NCBI GenBank assembly: GCA_035937595.1
Contig: DASZHS010000012.1
Span: 3,543-67,542, forward strand
Direction of reading: 5' to 3'
Length of the DNA stretch: 64,000 bases
DNA from: Palsa-459 sp035937595
GTDB taxonomy: Bacteria; Actinomycetota; Acidimicrobiia; Acidimicrobiales; RAAP-2
Part shown: in pieces, positions 1 to 8,275 of the stretch
How the letters are laid out: each line of letters starts with the position of its first letter
Position numbering within the stretch: position 1 is the stretch's first letter
Translations under genes and position numbers: made by a program
Notes under the pieces: model-generated
Databases searched by the model: none
What the model was told of the DNA's origin: nothing
What the model saw: the letters and a program-made list of their open reading frames with translations, nothing else

Positions 1-255
1 CTTCGCGTTGCGGTCCACCAGGGCCACGCCCAAGAGCAGCGACGGGGTGCCGCCGATCCGCTCGAGCGTGCAGAAGGAGTACCCGCGCAGCTTGGAGCCC
101 TCCCGCACGGTCGTGACCAGCACCCACTCCTCGCGCTGCTTGGAGAGGAACCCGATGTCGAACCTCGGGTCGCGGTCGGCGCAGAGGTCCGCCATCTCGA
201 CGAGCTCGGCGTCCGAGAGCGCGGTCGTGTCCTTCGTGGATGCAGCCATCGCCAT
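1..255 (-). CDS. hypothetical protein, N-terminal part (runs off window)
   Basis: The reading frame opens at ATG 255 (or ATG 249, two codons later) and stays open for 85 codons to the window edge, so the C-terminus is missing. The N-terminus is short and acidic (TALSDAELVEMADLCADRD) and is followed by alternating hydrophobic stretches such as EEWVLVTTVREG and YSFCTLERIGG, which look like beta strands of a small alpha/beta domain. I do not recognise the family. It is divergent from the flavin oxidase, with about 90 bp between the two starts. Codon use matches the neighbouring genes, which is the main reason to believe this strand rather than the opposite one. Confidence 0.55.
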   Translation of the reverse strand, partial: MAMAASTKDTTALSDAELVEMADLCADRDPRFDIGFLSKQREEWVLVTTVREGSKLRGYSFCTLERIGGTPSLLLGVALVDRNAK

Positions 256-342
256 AGCGCTCCATTCTACGAGACGGACGAGGGGGGTCGCTCCGCGCCG
301 TCGCGGCGCCCCCGAAGGGCGCCACCGGCGTACATTCCGGCG

Positions 343-1905
343 ATGGGGACCGCGCCGCTCGACCGCCGGTCCTTCCTCGCCGCGGCCGCCTCGGGCGCGG
401 CTGCGGTGGGCCTCGCGACCGGGCTCGAGGGGTGCGAGGACCGCGGGGCGCCGCCGGGGACCGCCGTCCCCGTGGTGGCCGGGCGCGGGGCGACGGCCGC
501 GCAGTGGGCCCAGCTCGCCGCGTCGCTGACCGGGCGCCTCGTGCGCCCCGGGATGCCCGCGTACGCGACGGCGAAGCTCCTCTACGACCCCCGCTTCGAC
601 GCCCTGGCGCCGGTCGCGATCGCCTACTGCCGGACGACGAGCGACGTCGCGAGGTCCATCGCCTTCGCCCGCGCCCACGGCTACCGGCTCGCGGTCCGCG
701 CCGGCGGCCACAGCTACGCGGGCTACTCCTCGGGGACGGGTCGCCTCGTCGTGGACGTGACCTCGATGGCGGGCGTGGTCCCGGCGAGCGCCCCGGGCCG
801 GGCCGCGCGCGTGGGCGCGGGGGCGCGGCTGGTCGACGTGTACAACACCCTCGGGCGCCACGGCCAGCTGGTGCCGGGTGGCTCGTGCCCGACGGTCGGG
901 ATCGCGGGGCTCACCCTCGGCGGCGGCGTGGGCGTCTTCGCGCGGCGCTACGGGCTCGCGGCCGACAACCTCGCCGCGCTCACCGTGGTCAGCGCCGACG
1001 GCACCGTGCGGCGGTGCGCGCCGACGGAGAACCCCGACCTCTACTGGGCGTGCCGCGGCGGCGGGGGCGGCAACTTCGGCGTCGCCACGTCCTTCGAGTT
1101 CACGACGCACCCGCTGCCGACGGTGACGCTGTTCACCTACGACTTCGACTGGGCGGCGGCCCACGACGTGCTCGGCGCGTGGCAGCGCTGGACCGCGACG
1201 GTCCACCCCGCGGTGTGGTCGAACTGCCAGCTGCTCTCGGGCGGCGGGACGTCGGTGCGCGTCGCGGGCGTCGCCTGCGCGACGACCGCGCAGGCCGCCG
1301 CGTGGCTCGCGCCCCTGCTGCACGAGGTACGACCGGTCTCCTCGTTCCTCGGGGGCGAGGCCTACCAGCGGGCGATGATGATCGAGGGCGGCTGCGAGGG
1401 GCTCACCGTCGCCGCGTGCCACCTCGACACCGCGCACCCGCCGGGCGTGCTCGGGCGCCAGGCGTTCGTCGCGTCGTCGAGCTACGTCGCGTCCCCCATG
1501 GGCGACGCGCGGCTGCGCGCGGTCGTCTCGGTCGTGGACGCGCTCGCCGCCGAGCTCCCGACCTTCGGCGGTGGGCTGGTGTTCGACGCGCTCGGCGGCA
1601 AGGTGAACGACGTCGCGGCGACCGACACGGCGTTCGTGCACCGCCACTTCCTCGCCTCCATCCAGTCCTCGTTCAGCTGGGGGTCCTCGGCGACGCCCGC
1701 GCAGCTGCGCGCGGGGGCGAGGTGGCTCGCGCGGGTGCGCGCCGCGGTCTACGACCCGTCGACCGGCGCGTACCAGAACTACATCGACCCGACGCTGCCG
1801 AACTGGCCCCACGCCTACTACGGGCAGAACCTCGCGCGTCTCCAGGCGATCAAGGCCGTCGTCGACCCCGACGAGGTCTTCAGCTTCGCCCAGTCGATCC
1901 CCTAG
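343..1905 (+). CDS. secreted FAD-linked oxidase, berberine-bridge-enzyme type
   Basis: Predicted flavin-dependent oxidase of 520 residues. The N-terminus carries a Tat-type signal (Arg8-Arg9 in DRRSFLAAAASG) followed by a possible lipobox ending at Cys31 (GLEGC), so export in folded form and perhaps lipid anchoring are likely. The FAD-binding (PCMH) domain contains RAGGHSYAG with His123 and GSCPTVG with Cys182. In this family these two residues can hold FAD bicovalently. The C-terminus has the BBE signature (YQNYIDP and VDPDEVFSFAQSIP). The family oxidises alcohols, sugars or alkaloid-like compounds; the substrate here cannot be inferred. The gene ends 26 bp inside the convergent PaiB-like gene. 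Confidence 0.88.
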   Translation: MGTAPLDRRSFLAAAASGAAAVGLATGLEGCEDRGAPPGTAVPVVAGRGATAAQWAQLAASLTGRLVRPGMPAYATAKLLYDPRFDALAPVAIAYCRTTSDVARSIAFARAHGYRLAVRAGGHSYAGYSSGTGRLVVDVTSMAGVVPASAPGRAARVGAGARLVDVYNTLGRHGQLVPGGSCPTVGIAGLTLGGGVGVFARRYGLAADNLAALTVVSADGTVRRCAPTENPDLYWACRGGGGGNFGVATSFEFTTHPLPTVTLFTYDFDWAAAHDVLGAWQRWTATVHPAVWSNCQLLSGGGTSVRVAGVACATTAQAAAWLAPLLHEVRPVSSFLGGEAYQRAMMIEGGCEGLTVAACHLDTAHPPGVLGRQAFVASSSYVASPMGDARLRAVVSVVDALAAELPTFGGGLVFDALGGKVNDVAATDTAFVHRHFLASIQSSFSWGSSATPAQLRAGARWLARVRAAVYDPSTGAYQNYIDPTLPNWPHAYYGQNLARLQAIKAVVDPDEVFSFAQSIP

Positions 1906-2557
1906 CGGCGCCGCGCTCGAAGGCCGAGGGCCGCTCGCGCTCGAGGCGCCGGCGCACGTGCGCCGCCGCCGCGGCGTCGCCGGGGCCCGCCCGCTCGTCC
2001 AGCCGGGCGAGCACCGCCCGGCGGTGGGCCTCGTCAACGTTGCCGCCGTACTTGAACCTCGCGGTCACCTCGTCCACGTGGAGCACGACCCCGCGGATGG
2101 CCCCCAGCCGCCGGCGGTGGTCCTCGGCGGGGTCCGCCACCTCCACGCCGGGCTGCAGCGTGGCGAGCTGGCGGCGCAGCACCGCCGCGAGCGCGTCGGG
2201 GTCCTCCACCACCTCGACGCGACCGGTGAGCTGGACCGCGGCGTAGTAGGTGGTCGGGATGCCCAGGCGAGGGTCCTCGCCGTCGATCGCCTTCCACGAG
2301 GAGGGGACGAACGCCCAGTCGCCGGCGACCGCGAGCAGCGCGGTCGGGCGCTCGTCGAGCGCGGCGAGGATCGGGTGCGGTGCCGCGACGTGGCAGAGGA
2401 CCTCGTCGCCGTCGAGCACGAACTGGGTGGGCGCGACGACCGGCGTGGCGCGCCCCATCCCCGCCGCCACCAGGTGGCCGAATCCCTGGGCGGCGACGAA
2501 CGCCCGCCACTCGGCGTCGTCGAGCGCGCGGTCGACCGCCGGGACGTGCACGGCCAC
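1880..2557 (-). CDS. PaiB-like FMN-binding split-barrel protein
   Basis: 225 residues from GTG 2557; a second in-frame GTG lies at 2551. The protein resembles the PaiB/FMN-binding negative transcriptional regulator family. An N-terminal helix plus split-barrel core is followed by GDWAFVPSSWK, IPTTYYAAVQLTGRVEVV, and the C-terminal pattern ARFKYGGNVDEAHRRAV, equivalent to the K(L/F)..N.SEADR stretch of PaiB. PaiB in Bacillus is linked to repression of sporulation and protease genes, but many members are simply flavin- or heme-binding proteins, so the regulatory name is only a family label. It lies 22 bp after dnaE on the same strand and could be co-transcribed with it. Confidence 0.75.
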   Translation of the reverse strand: MAVHVPAVDRALDDAEWRAFVAAQGFGHLVAAGMGRATPVVAPTQFVLDGDEVLCHVAAPHPILAALDERPTALLAVAGDWAFVPSSWKAIDGEDPRLGIPTTYYAAVQLTGRVEVVEDPDALAAVLRRQLATLQPGVEVADPAEDHRRRLGAIRGVVLHVDEVTARFKYGGNVDEAHRRAVLARLDERAGPGDAAAAAHVRRRLERERPSAFERGAARGSTGRS

Positions 2558-2579
2558 ATCGTGGCACGGGGCGCGCGGG

Positions 2580-5500
2580 TCAGGCGGCGATCGCGTCGGG
2601 CCCGAGCATGGTCCGCAGCACGCCGACCACCGCGCGCACGTCGACGCAGAACTCCTTCGGCAGCTGGATCGTGCGCTCCTCGGCGCCGACGAGCAGCAGC
2701 TGGACCGGCGAGGCGCCGGGGTGCTCGGCGAGCACGCCCTTGAGGTCGCCGACGAACGACGCCGTGACGACCCCGAGGGGGAGGCGGATCTTGAGCACGT
2801 CGTCGCCCGGCTCGAGGCGCGGCGCCGCGACCGAGATGACGACGAGCTTCGGCGCCTCCTCGCGCGTGTCGAGCCGCCCCGCAACGACGACGACAGCGTC
2901 GGCCTCGAGGAGCGCACCGAAGTCGTGGAAGGGCCTCGAGAAGCACAGCACCTCCATGGCGCCGCCGAGGTCCTCGAGCGTGAACCGCGCCCACTCCTCG
3001 CCGCGCTTGGAGAACCGCCGCTGCACGTCGGTGACGACGCCGCCGACGCGCACCACGCCGCCGTCGCCCTGCGGGAGCTCGGCGAGCTCTTTCGCCTCGG
3101 CGATCGTGTGGTCGGTGTGGCGCGTGAGCAGCCCGGCCGCGCCGAGCAGCGGGTGGTCCGAGACGTAGAGGCCGAGCATCTCCTTCTCGAAGCGCAGCCG
3201 CTCGTGCTTCGAGAACTCCTGGTCGGGGATCGCGAGCTCGGTGCCCTCCCAGGTCCCCGCTCCCTCCCCCTGCGCCTCGGCCGCGGCCGCGAACAGGGTG
3301 GCGATCCCCGCGTCGTGCTCGCGCCGGCGCTCGAGCGTGCGCGCCACGAGCTCCTCGATGACCAGGTACAGGCCCTTGCGCGGCACGCCGAAGGCGTCGA
3401 AGGCCCCGCCCTTGATCAGCGACTCCATCGTGCGCTTGTTGAGCACGATCGGGTCGACGCGGCGGAGGAAGTCGTAGACGGACTCGAACGCCCCGTTCGC
3501 GGTGCGCTCGGCGACGATGCGCTCGACGAGGCCCTCGCCGACGTTGCGCACCGCGGCGAGCCCGAAGACGATCGCACGCCCGTCCGACGACGGCGCGAAG
3601 TCCGCCATCGCCCGGTTCACGTCCGGGACGGTGACCTCGATGCCCACCGAGCGGCACTCCGCGAGGTAGACCGCGGTCCGGTCCTTGTCGTCGCGCACCG
3701 AGGTGAGCAGCGCCGAGAGGTACTCGACGGGGTGGTGCACCTTGCACCACGCAGTCTGGTACGCGATGAGGCCGTAGCCGTAGGCGTGCGGCTTGTTGAA
3801 CGCGTAGTCCGCGAACGGCTCGATGATGTCGAAGAGCCGGGTCGCGAGCGCCTCGTCGTAGCCCTGGTTGAGGCAGCCCTTCACGAACTTCTCGCGCTCG
3901 GGCACGATGAGCTCGCGGATCTTCTTCGCGCACGCCTTGCGGAGGTTGTCCGCCTCCTCGGCGGAGTAGCCGGCCATCTTCTGGGCGACCCGCATGACGG
4001 ACTCCTGGTAGATCATGAGCCCGTAGGTGTCCTGCAGCACCGGCTCGAGGTCCGGGTGCTCGTAGTGGATCGCCTCGCGGCCGTTCTTGCGGTCCGCGTA
4101 GTGGTTGTGCATGTTCGCCGCCATCGGGCCCGGCCGGTAGAGCGCGACCAGCGCGGCGACGTCGTCGAACGACGAGGGGGCGAGCCGTCGCATGAGCGCG
4201 CGCATCGGGCCGCCCTCGAGCTGGAAGACCCCGATCGAGTCCCCGCGCGAGAGCATCGCGAAGACCTCGGGGTCGTCCAAGGGGAGTGCGTCGAGGTCGG
4301 GGCGCACCCCGGTGCGCGCCTCGACGAGGTCCGCGGTGCGCTCGAGCACCGACAGGTTGCGCAGGCCCAGGAAGTCGATCTTCAAGAGCCCGAGCGCCTC
4401 CACGCCGTGCATCTCGTACTGCGTGACGATCGGGGCGTCTTCCACGCGCCCCTGGCGATCGGGCTTGCGCTGGATCGGGACGTACTCGGTGAGCGGGTCC
4501 TTCGTGATCACGACGGCGGCGGCGTGGATGCCGTCCTGGCGGCGCAGCCCCTCGAGCCCCCGCGCGACCTCGACCGTTCGCCGCACCGAGGGGTCCTCCT
4601 CGCACATCCGGCGCAGCTCCGCCGACGCCGCGTACCCGTCCTCGTGCTCGGGGTCCTTCTCGAAGCAAGCCGCCAGCGGGGTGTCGCGGCCCATGACGAG
4701 GGGCGGCATCGCCTTGGCGATCCGGTCCCCCATCGCGAAGTCGTAGCCGAGCACGCGTGCGGCGTCGCGCACCGCGGCGCGGGCCTTGATCGTGGAGAAG
4801 GTCACGATCTGGGCGACGTGGTCCGCGCCGTAGCGCTCCGAGGCGTACTGGATCACCTGGCCGCGGTAGCGCTCGTCGAAGTCGAGGTCGATGTCCGGCA
4901 TCTCCTTGCGACCCGGGTTCAAGAACCGCTCGAACAACAGGTCGTAGCGCAGCGGGTCGAGGTCGACGATCCGGAGGCAGTACGCGACGCAGCTCGACGC
5001 CGCCGAGCCGCGTCCCGGCCCGACGCGGATCCCGCTCTCGCGCGCGAAGCGGATCAGGTCCCAGACGACGAGGAAGTACGCCGGGAACCCCATCTTCGAG
5101 ATCACCCCGAGCTCGTAGTCGAGGCGGTCGCGCACCTCGTCGGGCACCGGGTCGCCGTAGCGTCGCCTCGCGCCGTCGTAGGTGAGCTCGGTGAGGTACG
5201 CCGCGGCGCGCGACTCGTAGCTCGGCCCGGTGATGCGCACGGGCACGTCGAACTCTGGCAGCGACGGCCGCCCGAACTCGATCACGACGTTCGCGCGCTC
5301 CGCGACGAGCAGGGTGTTGTCGCACGCCTCCTCGAACTCGCCGAAGAGCTGGCGCATCTCGGCGGCGGACTTGAGGTAGTGCTCGGTGCCGTGGAAGCGG
5401 AACCGCTTCTCGTCGTCGAGCAGCGCGCCGGTCTGCACGCACAGCAGGGCATCGTGCGCCGTCGCGTCGGCGCGGTGGGTGTAGTGGCTGTCGTTCGTCG

Positions 5501-6146
5501 CGAGCAAGGGGGCGCCGATCGAGCGGGCGATCTCGAGCAGCTTCGGGTTCGTGGTGCGCTGCTGGTCGAGCCCGTGGTCCTGCAGCTCGATGAAGAAGGC
5601 CTCCTTGCCGAAGATGTCCTGGAGCCGCGCGGCCTTCCGGCGCGCACCGGCCTCGTCGCCGGCGAGCAGGCTCTGGAGCACCACGCCGCCGAGGCACCCG
5701 CTCGTCGCGATGAGGCCCTCGTGGTAGCGCTCGAGCAGCTCCCAGTCCACGCGCGGCTGGTAGTAGTAGCCCTCGAGGAACGCCGCCGACGAGAGCTTGA
5801 GCAGGTTCCGGTAGCCGACGTCGGACTCGGCGAGCACCGTCAGGTGGTAGTAGAGCTTCCCGCCCTCGGCGTCGCCACCGGTGTCGTCGACGCGGCCGCG
5901 TCGCACCGGCCGCTCGTAGCGCGACTCGCCGGCCATGTACGCCTCGGTGCCGACGATCGGGGTGATCCCCTTCGCGCGGCATGCCGCGTAGAAGTCGAGG
6001 ACGCCGTAGAGGTTGCCGTGGTCGGTGATGCCGAGCGCGGGCTGTCCGTCGGCGACCGCCGCGTCCACGAGGTCGTCGACGCGGGCCGCGCCGTCGAGCA
6101 TCGAGAACTCGGTGTGGGTGTGCAGGTGGACGAAGCCCTTCGTCAG
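2580..6146 (-). CDS. dnaE: DNA polymerase III alpha subunit (DnaE1)
   Basis: Replicative polymerase of 1188 residues. An N-terminal PHP domain (HLHTHTEFSMLDG, metal-binding His-x-His) is followed by the Pol III palm with the catalytic acidic motif PDIDLDFD at about residues 418-424 and PGRGSAASS just before it. The C-terminus has HhH segments (NKRTMESLIKGGAFDAFG) and an OB fold (VRVGGVVTDVQRRF). I start it at CTG 6146. The first ATG (6101) would delete the PHP metal ligands, no ATG, GTG or TTG exists in frame upstream, and the CTG has a GGGGGAGG ribosome site 8 nt upstream. Length is normal for actinobacterial DnaE1. It is transcribed alone or with the PaiB-like gene. Confidence 0.96.
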   Translation of the reverse strand: MTKGFVHLHTHTEFSMLDGAARVDDLVDAAVADGQPALGITDHGNLYGVLDFYAACRAKGITPIVGTEAYMAGESRYERPVRRGRVDDTGGDAEGGKLYYHLTVLAESDVGYRNLLKLSSAAFLEGYYYQPRVDWELLERYHEGLIATSGCLGGVVLQSLLAGDEAGARRKAARLQDIFGKEAFFIELQDHGLDQQRTTNPKLLEIARSIGAPLLATNDSHYTHRADATAHDALLCVQTGALLDDEKRFRFHGTEHYLKSAAEMRQLFGEFEEACDNTLLVAERANVVIEFGRPSLPEFDVPVRITGPSYESRAAAYLTELTYDGARRRYGDPVPDEVRDRLDYELGVISKMGFPAYFLVVWDLIRFARESGIRVGPGRGSAASSCVAYCLRIVDLDPLRYDLLFERFLNPGRKEMPDIDLDFDERYRGQVIQYASERYGADHVAQIVTFSTIKARAAVRDAARVLGYDFAMGDRIAKAMPPLVMGRDTPLAACFEKDPEHEDGYAASAELRRMCEEDPSVRRTVEVARGLEGLRRQDGIHAAAVVITKDPLTEYVPIQRKPDRQGRVEDAPIVTQYEMHGVEALGLLKIDFLGLRNLSVLERTADLVEARTGVRPDLDALPLDDPEVFAMLSRGDSIGVFQLEGGPMRALMRRLAPSSFDDVAALVALYRPGPMAANMHNHYADRKNGREAIHYEHPDLEPVLQDTYGLMIYQESVMRVAQKMAGYSAEEADNLRKACAKKIRELIVPEREKFVKGCLNQGYDEALATRLFDIIEPFADYAFNKPHAYGYGLIAYQTAWCKVHHPVEYLSALLTSVRDDKDRTAVYLAECRSVGIEVTVPDVNRAMADFAPSSDGRAIVFGLAAVRNVGEGLVERIVAERTANGAFESVYDFLRRVDPIVLNKRTMESLIKGGAFDAFGVPRKGLYLVIEELVARTLERRREHDAGIATLFAAAAEAQGEGAGTWEGTELAIPDQEFSKHERLRFEKEMLGLYVSDHPLLGAAGLLTRHTDHTIAEAKELAELPQGDGGVVRVGGVVTDVQRRFSKRGEEWARFTLEDLGGAMEVLCFSRPFHDFGALLEADAVVVVAGRLDTREEAPKLVVISVAAPRLEPGDDVLKIRLPLGVVTASFVGDLKGVLAEHPGASPVQLLLVGAEERTIQLPKEFCVDVRAVVGVLRTMLGPDAIAA

Positions 6147-6154
6147 CTCGCTCG

Positions 6155-6162
6155 CCTCCCCC
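6155..6162 (-). promoter_or_regulatory. ribosome binding site of dnaE
   Basis: GGGGGAGG read on the minus strand, separated by 8 nt (CGAGCGAG) from a CTG codon at 6146-6144. This is an almost perfect Shine-Dalgarno sequence at ideal spacing. It is the main evidence that dnaE begins at CTG and keeps its PHP histidines. Confidence 0.7.
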
Positions 6163-6239
6163 TGCGCGTCCGGACTACAACGGTGTGACTCTGTGAACTT
6201 AGCGTCGCCGACCTCGCGCCGAGAGGGGTCGTGCGGCCC

Positions 6240-6737
6240 TCAGAGGTAGGTGCCGGGGATCTGGGTGGCCACGCCGTTCGGCCCGGGCAGCTGGCGCTGG
6301 CGGAGCTCTTCGAGCTGGGCGCGGGCGGCGAGCTGCTGGGCCATGAGCGTGGCCTGGATGCCGTGGAAGAGGCCCTCGAGCCAGCCCACGAGCTGGGCCT
6401 GGGCGATGCGGAGCTCGGACTCGGTCGGGATGCCCTCGCCGAACGGGATCGACAGGCGGTCGAGCTCGGCGCGCAGGTCCTCAGAGAGCGCCTGGGCGAG
6501 CTCGCGGATGGACAGCTCGTAGATCTCGCGGAGCCGGGTGCGTCCGGCCTCGTCGAGCGAGGCGGCGCGGACCTCGTCGAGGAGCTGCTTGACCATCGAG
6601 CCGATCCGCATGACCTTGGCGGGCGACTCGATCATGTCGGCCGTCGCCGCGACGTCGTCCTGCGCACTCGGGTCCAGCACCTCGTCGGGGCCGACGGGGA
6701 CCGGCCGCGGCGGCGTGGTCGGGGCGGTCTCGGCCAT
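6240..6737 (-). CDS. bpa: bacterial proteasome activator Bpa (DUF2587)
   Basis: 165 residues from ATG 6737. The core matches the Bpa/PafE family of mycobacteria almost word for word: ESPAKVMRIGSM, KQLLDEVRAA, LREIYELSIREL, and RIAQAQLVGWLEGLFHGIQ. Bpa forms an ATP-independent dodecameric ring that opens the 20S proteasome gate for unfolded substrates. Its C-terminal tail (GQYL in Mycobacterium) docks in the alpha-ring pockets. Here the protein ends GTYL, which keeps the penultimate Tyr and final Leu. The N-terminal 35 residues are Pro/Thr-rich and probably disordered. The gene is divergent from the Rrf2 regulator (67 bp) and 93 bp upstream of the dnaE start. Confidence 0.9.
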   Translation of the reverse strand: MAETAPTTPPRPVPVGPDEVLDPSAQDDVAATADMIESPAKVMRIGSMVKQLLDEVRAASLDEAGRTRLREIYELSIRELAQALSEDLRAELDRLSIPFGEGIPTESELRIAQAQLVGWLEGLFHGIQATLMAQQLAARAQLEELRQRQLPGPNGVATQIPGTYL

Positions 6738-6804
6738 GGCCCCAGCATGCCAGCCGCAGCCGGGGCTGGCCACGTGCCGCGAGGGGCGGTCGTAGTCTCG
6801 ACCC

Positions 6805-7233
6805 ATGCGGGTGTCCACGCGAGGCGACTACGCCAGCCGTGCGCTCCTGTCCCTCGCGCTGCACGACGACGGGGGGCCGACCTCGGTCCGCGACATCGCG
6901 GAGCGCACCGGTCTCCCCCAGCCCTACCTGGAGCAGATCCTGCTCACCTTGAAGGGGGCCGGGCTCGTCCGCTCGAAGCGGGGCGTGGGGGGCGGCTACG
7001 TGCTCGCCCGCAGCGCCGAGGCGATCACCCTCGCCGAGATCGTCTCTGCGGTCGACGGCCCGATCCAGGCCGGGGACTTCGGCCTGCCCCACGAGGACGG
7101 GGCGTGCGACCACGAGGGGCAGTGCGTCCTGCTCGCGGTCTGGGGAGAGGTCTCCGCCCAGCTCCAGTGCCAGCTCCGGGGCGTGACGCTGGCCGACATG
7201 GTCCGAAAGGCCCGGGGTCCCGCCAGGGTCTGA
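6805..7233 (+). CDS. Rrf2-family transcriptional regulator
   Basis: 142 residues. An N-terminal winged helix (RVSTRGDYASRALLSLAL, then GLPQPYLEQILLTLKGAGLV) and wing (KRGVGGGYVLAR) are diagnostic of Rrf2 proteins. The C-terminal half has CDHEGQC and a third Cys in LQCQLRG. Rrf2 members such as IscR and RsrR use three Cys, sometimes with His or Glu, to hold a [2Fe-2S] cluster, so redox or iron-sulfur sensing is plausible. The target is unknown. It sits alone between bpa (divergent) and the sigma factor, and autoregulation is usual for the family. The ATG at 6805 aligns with the conserved N-terminus. Confidence 0.88.
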   Translation: MRVSTRGDYASRALLSLALHDDGGPTSVRDIAERTGLPQPYLEQILLTLKGAGLVRSKRGVGGGYVLARSAEAITLAEIVSAVDGPIQAGDFGLPHEDGACDHEGQCVLLAVWGEVSAQLQCQLRGVTLADMVRKARGPARV

Positions 7234-7300
7234 TCGCCGTCGGGCAGGGCCCGAGGTTGGGAATGCGTTGTCACACCGGAGCGTTACACCGTTCGACGGG

Positions 7301-7330
7301 TGAACTCCGTGGGTAAGGACTCGGTAATAC
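7301..7330 (+). promoter_or_regulatory. possible promoter of the sigma-factor gene
   Basis: TAATAC at 7325-7330 is a good -10 hexamer, 49 nt before the sigma ATG, in an unusually AT-rich patch for this genome. A weak -35 candidate (TGAACT, 7301-7306) lies 18 nt upstream. AAAGGAG at 7362-7368 is the ribosome site. The call rests on motif spacing only. Confidence 0.35.
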
Positions 7331-7378
7331 CTGTGGATGACCTTGTGCCTGATGTGCACGTAAAGGAGACTTGAGTAC

Positions 7379-8227
7379 ATGCAGAACTCCCGACGCGGGG
7401 CGACCAACACTGCAGACACCCTGGGCCTGCTCCTGCGGGACCTGGATCGCTACCCCATGCCCAACTACGACGAGCAGGTCGAGCTCGCCAAGCGCGTCGC
7501 CGCGGGGGACGAGGAGGCGAAGAAGCAGATGGTCGCGGCCAACCTGCGGCTCGTGCTCCACTGGGCGCGCCGGTACCAGGACCGCGGCGTCGAGATGGTG
7601 GACCTCGTCCAGGAGGGCACCTTCGGTCTGCTCCGCGCCGTCGAGAAGTTCGACTGGGAGCGCGGCTTCAAGTTCTCGACCTACGCCACGTGGTGGATCC
7701 GCCAGGCGCTCCAGCGCGCCGTCCAGCAGCACGGTCGCACCATCCGCATCCCCCTCGAGGTGGGCGAGCTGCTCCAGCGGCTCGAGGCGACGACGGCCGA
7801 GCTCACGAGCCAGCTGGGCCGGCGCCCGACCGACGAGGAGATCGAGGCAGCGACGGGGATGTCGCGCGCGGAGCGTGCGAACCTGACCGGTCTCGCGGGC
7901 GTGACCGCGAGCCTCGACCAGCCCGCCTCCGCGGACTCGACGACCGTGCTCGGCGAGCTCGTCGCGCCCGAGGACGACGACTGGGTCGACGACGTCGAGC
8001 GAGAGATGCTCGCCGACCAGCTGCACGCCGCGCTCGACAAGCTCGACGAGCTGCCGCGCCGCGTCCTCACGATGCGCTTCGGCCTCGACGGCTCGACGCC
8101 GCTCAGCCTGCAGGCGACGGCGGACCGCCTCGGCATCGGCGTGCGCCGCGTGCGCCGCGCCGAGGAAGAGGCGCTCGAGGTGCTGCGCGACGACCGCGAC
8201 GTGATCGCGGTGCACGAGCCCGCCTGA
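7379..8227 (+). CDS. RNA polymerase sigma factor, sigma-70 group 2-like
   Basis: 282 residues with regions 1.2, 2, 3 and 4 but no long 1.1 segment. Region 1.2 (DTLGLLLRDLDRYPMP) is followed by region 2 (NLRLVLHWARRYQDRG, DLVQEGTFGLLRAVEKFD, FSTYATWWIRQALQRA). Region 3 holds RRPTDEEIEAATGM, and region 4 has PRRVLTMRFGLDG and a helix-turn-helix LGIGVRRVRRAEEEALEVL. Region 2.3-2.4 is primary-sigma-like, so it should read ordinary -10 boxes. The recognition helix of region 4.2 lacks the usual RERVRQIE core, so its -35 preference may differ. Actinobacteria commonly carry SigB/HrdB-like group 2 factors for stationary phase or stress. The gene is monocistronic. Confidence 0.9.
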   Translation: MQNSRRGATNTADTLGLLLRDLDRYPMPNYDEQVELAKRVAAGDEEAKKQMVAANLRLVLHWARRYQDRGVEMVDLVQEGTFGLLRAVEKFDWERGFKFSTYATWWIRQALQRAVQQHGRTIRIPLEVGELLQRLEATTAELTSQLGRRPTDEEIEAATGMSRAERANLTGLAGVTASLDQPASADSTTVLGELVAPEDDDWVDDVEREMLADQLHAALDKLDELPRRVLTMRFGLDGSTPLSLQATADRLGIGVRRVRRAEEEALEVLRDDRDVIAVHEPA

Positions 8228-8275
8228 ACAACCCCGACCCCGCCGGCGCGCCGAGGCTCGTCGTAGGGTGGCGCC

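Noticed and set aside
2250..6188. 1312-codon open frame on the plus strand opposite dnaE
   Set aside because: It is a by-product of GC-rich third positions in dnaE. The translation is low-complexity (Val, Arg, Glu, Leu, Asp) with no family motif, and dnaE is certain on the other strand.
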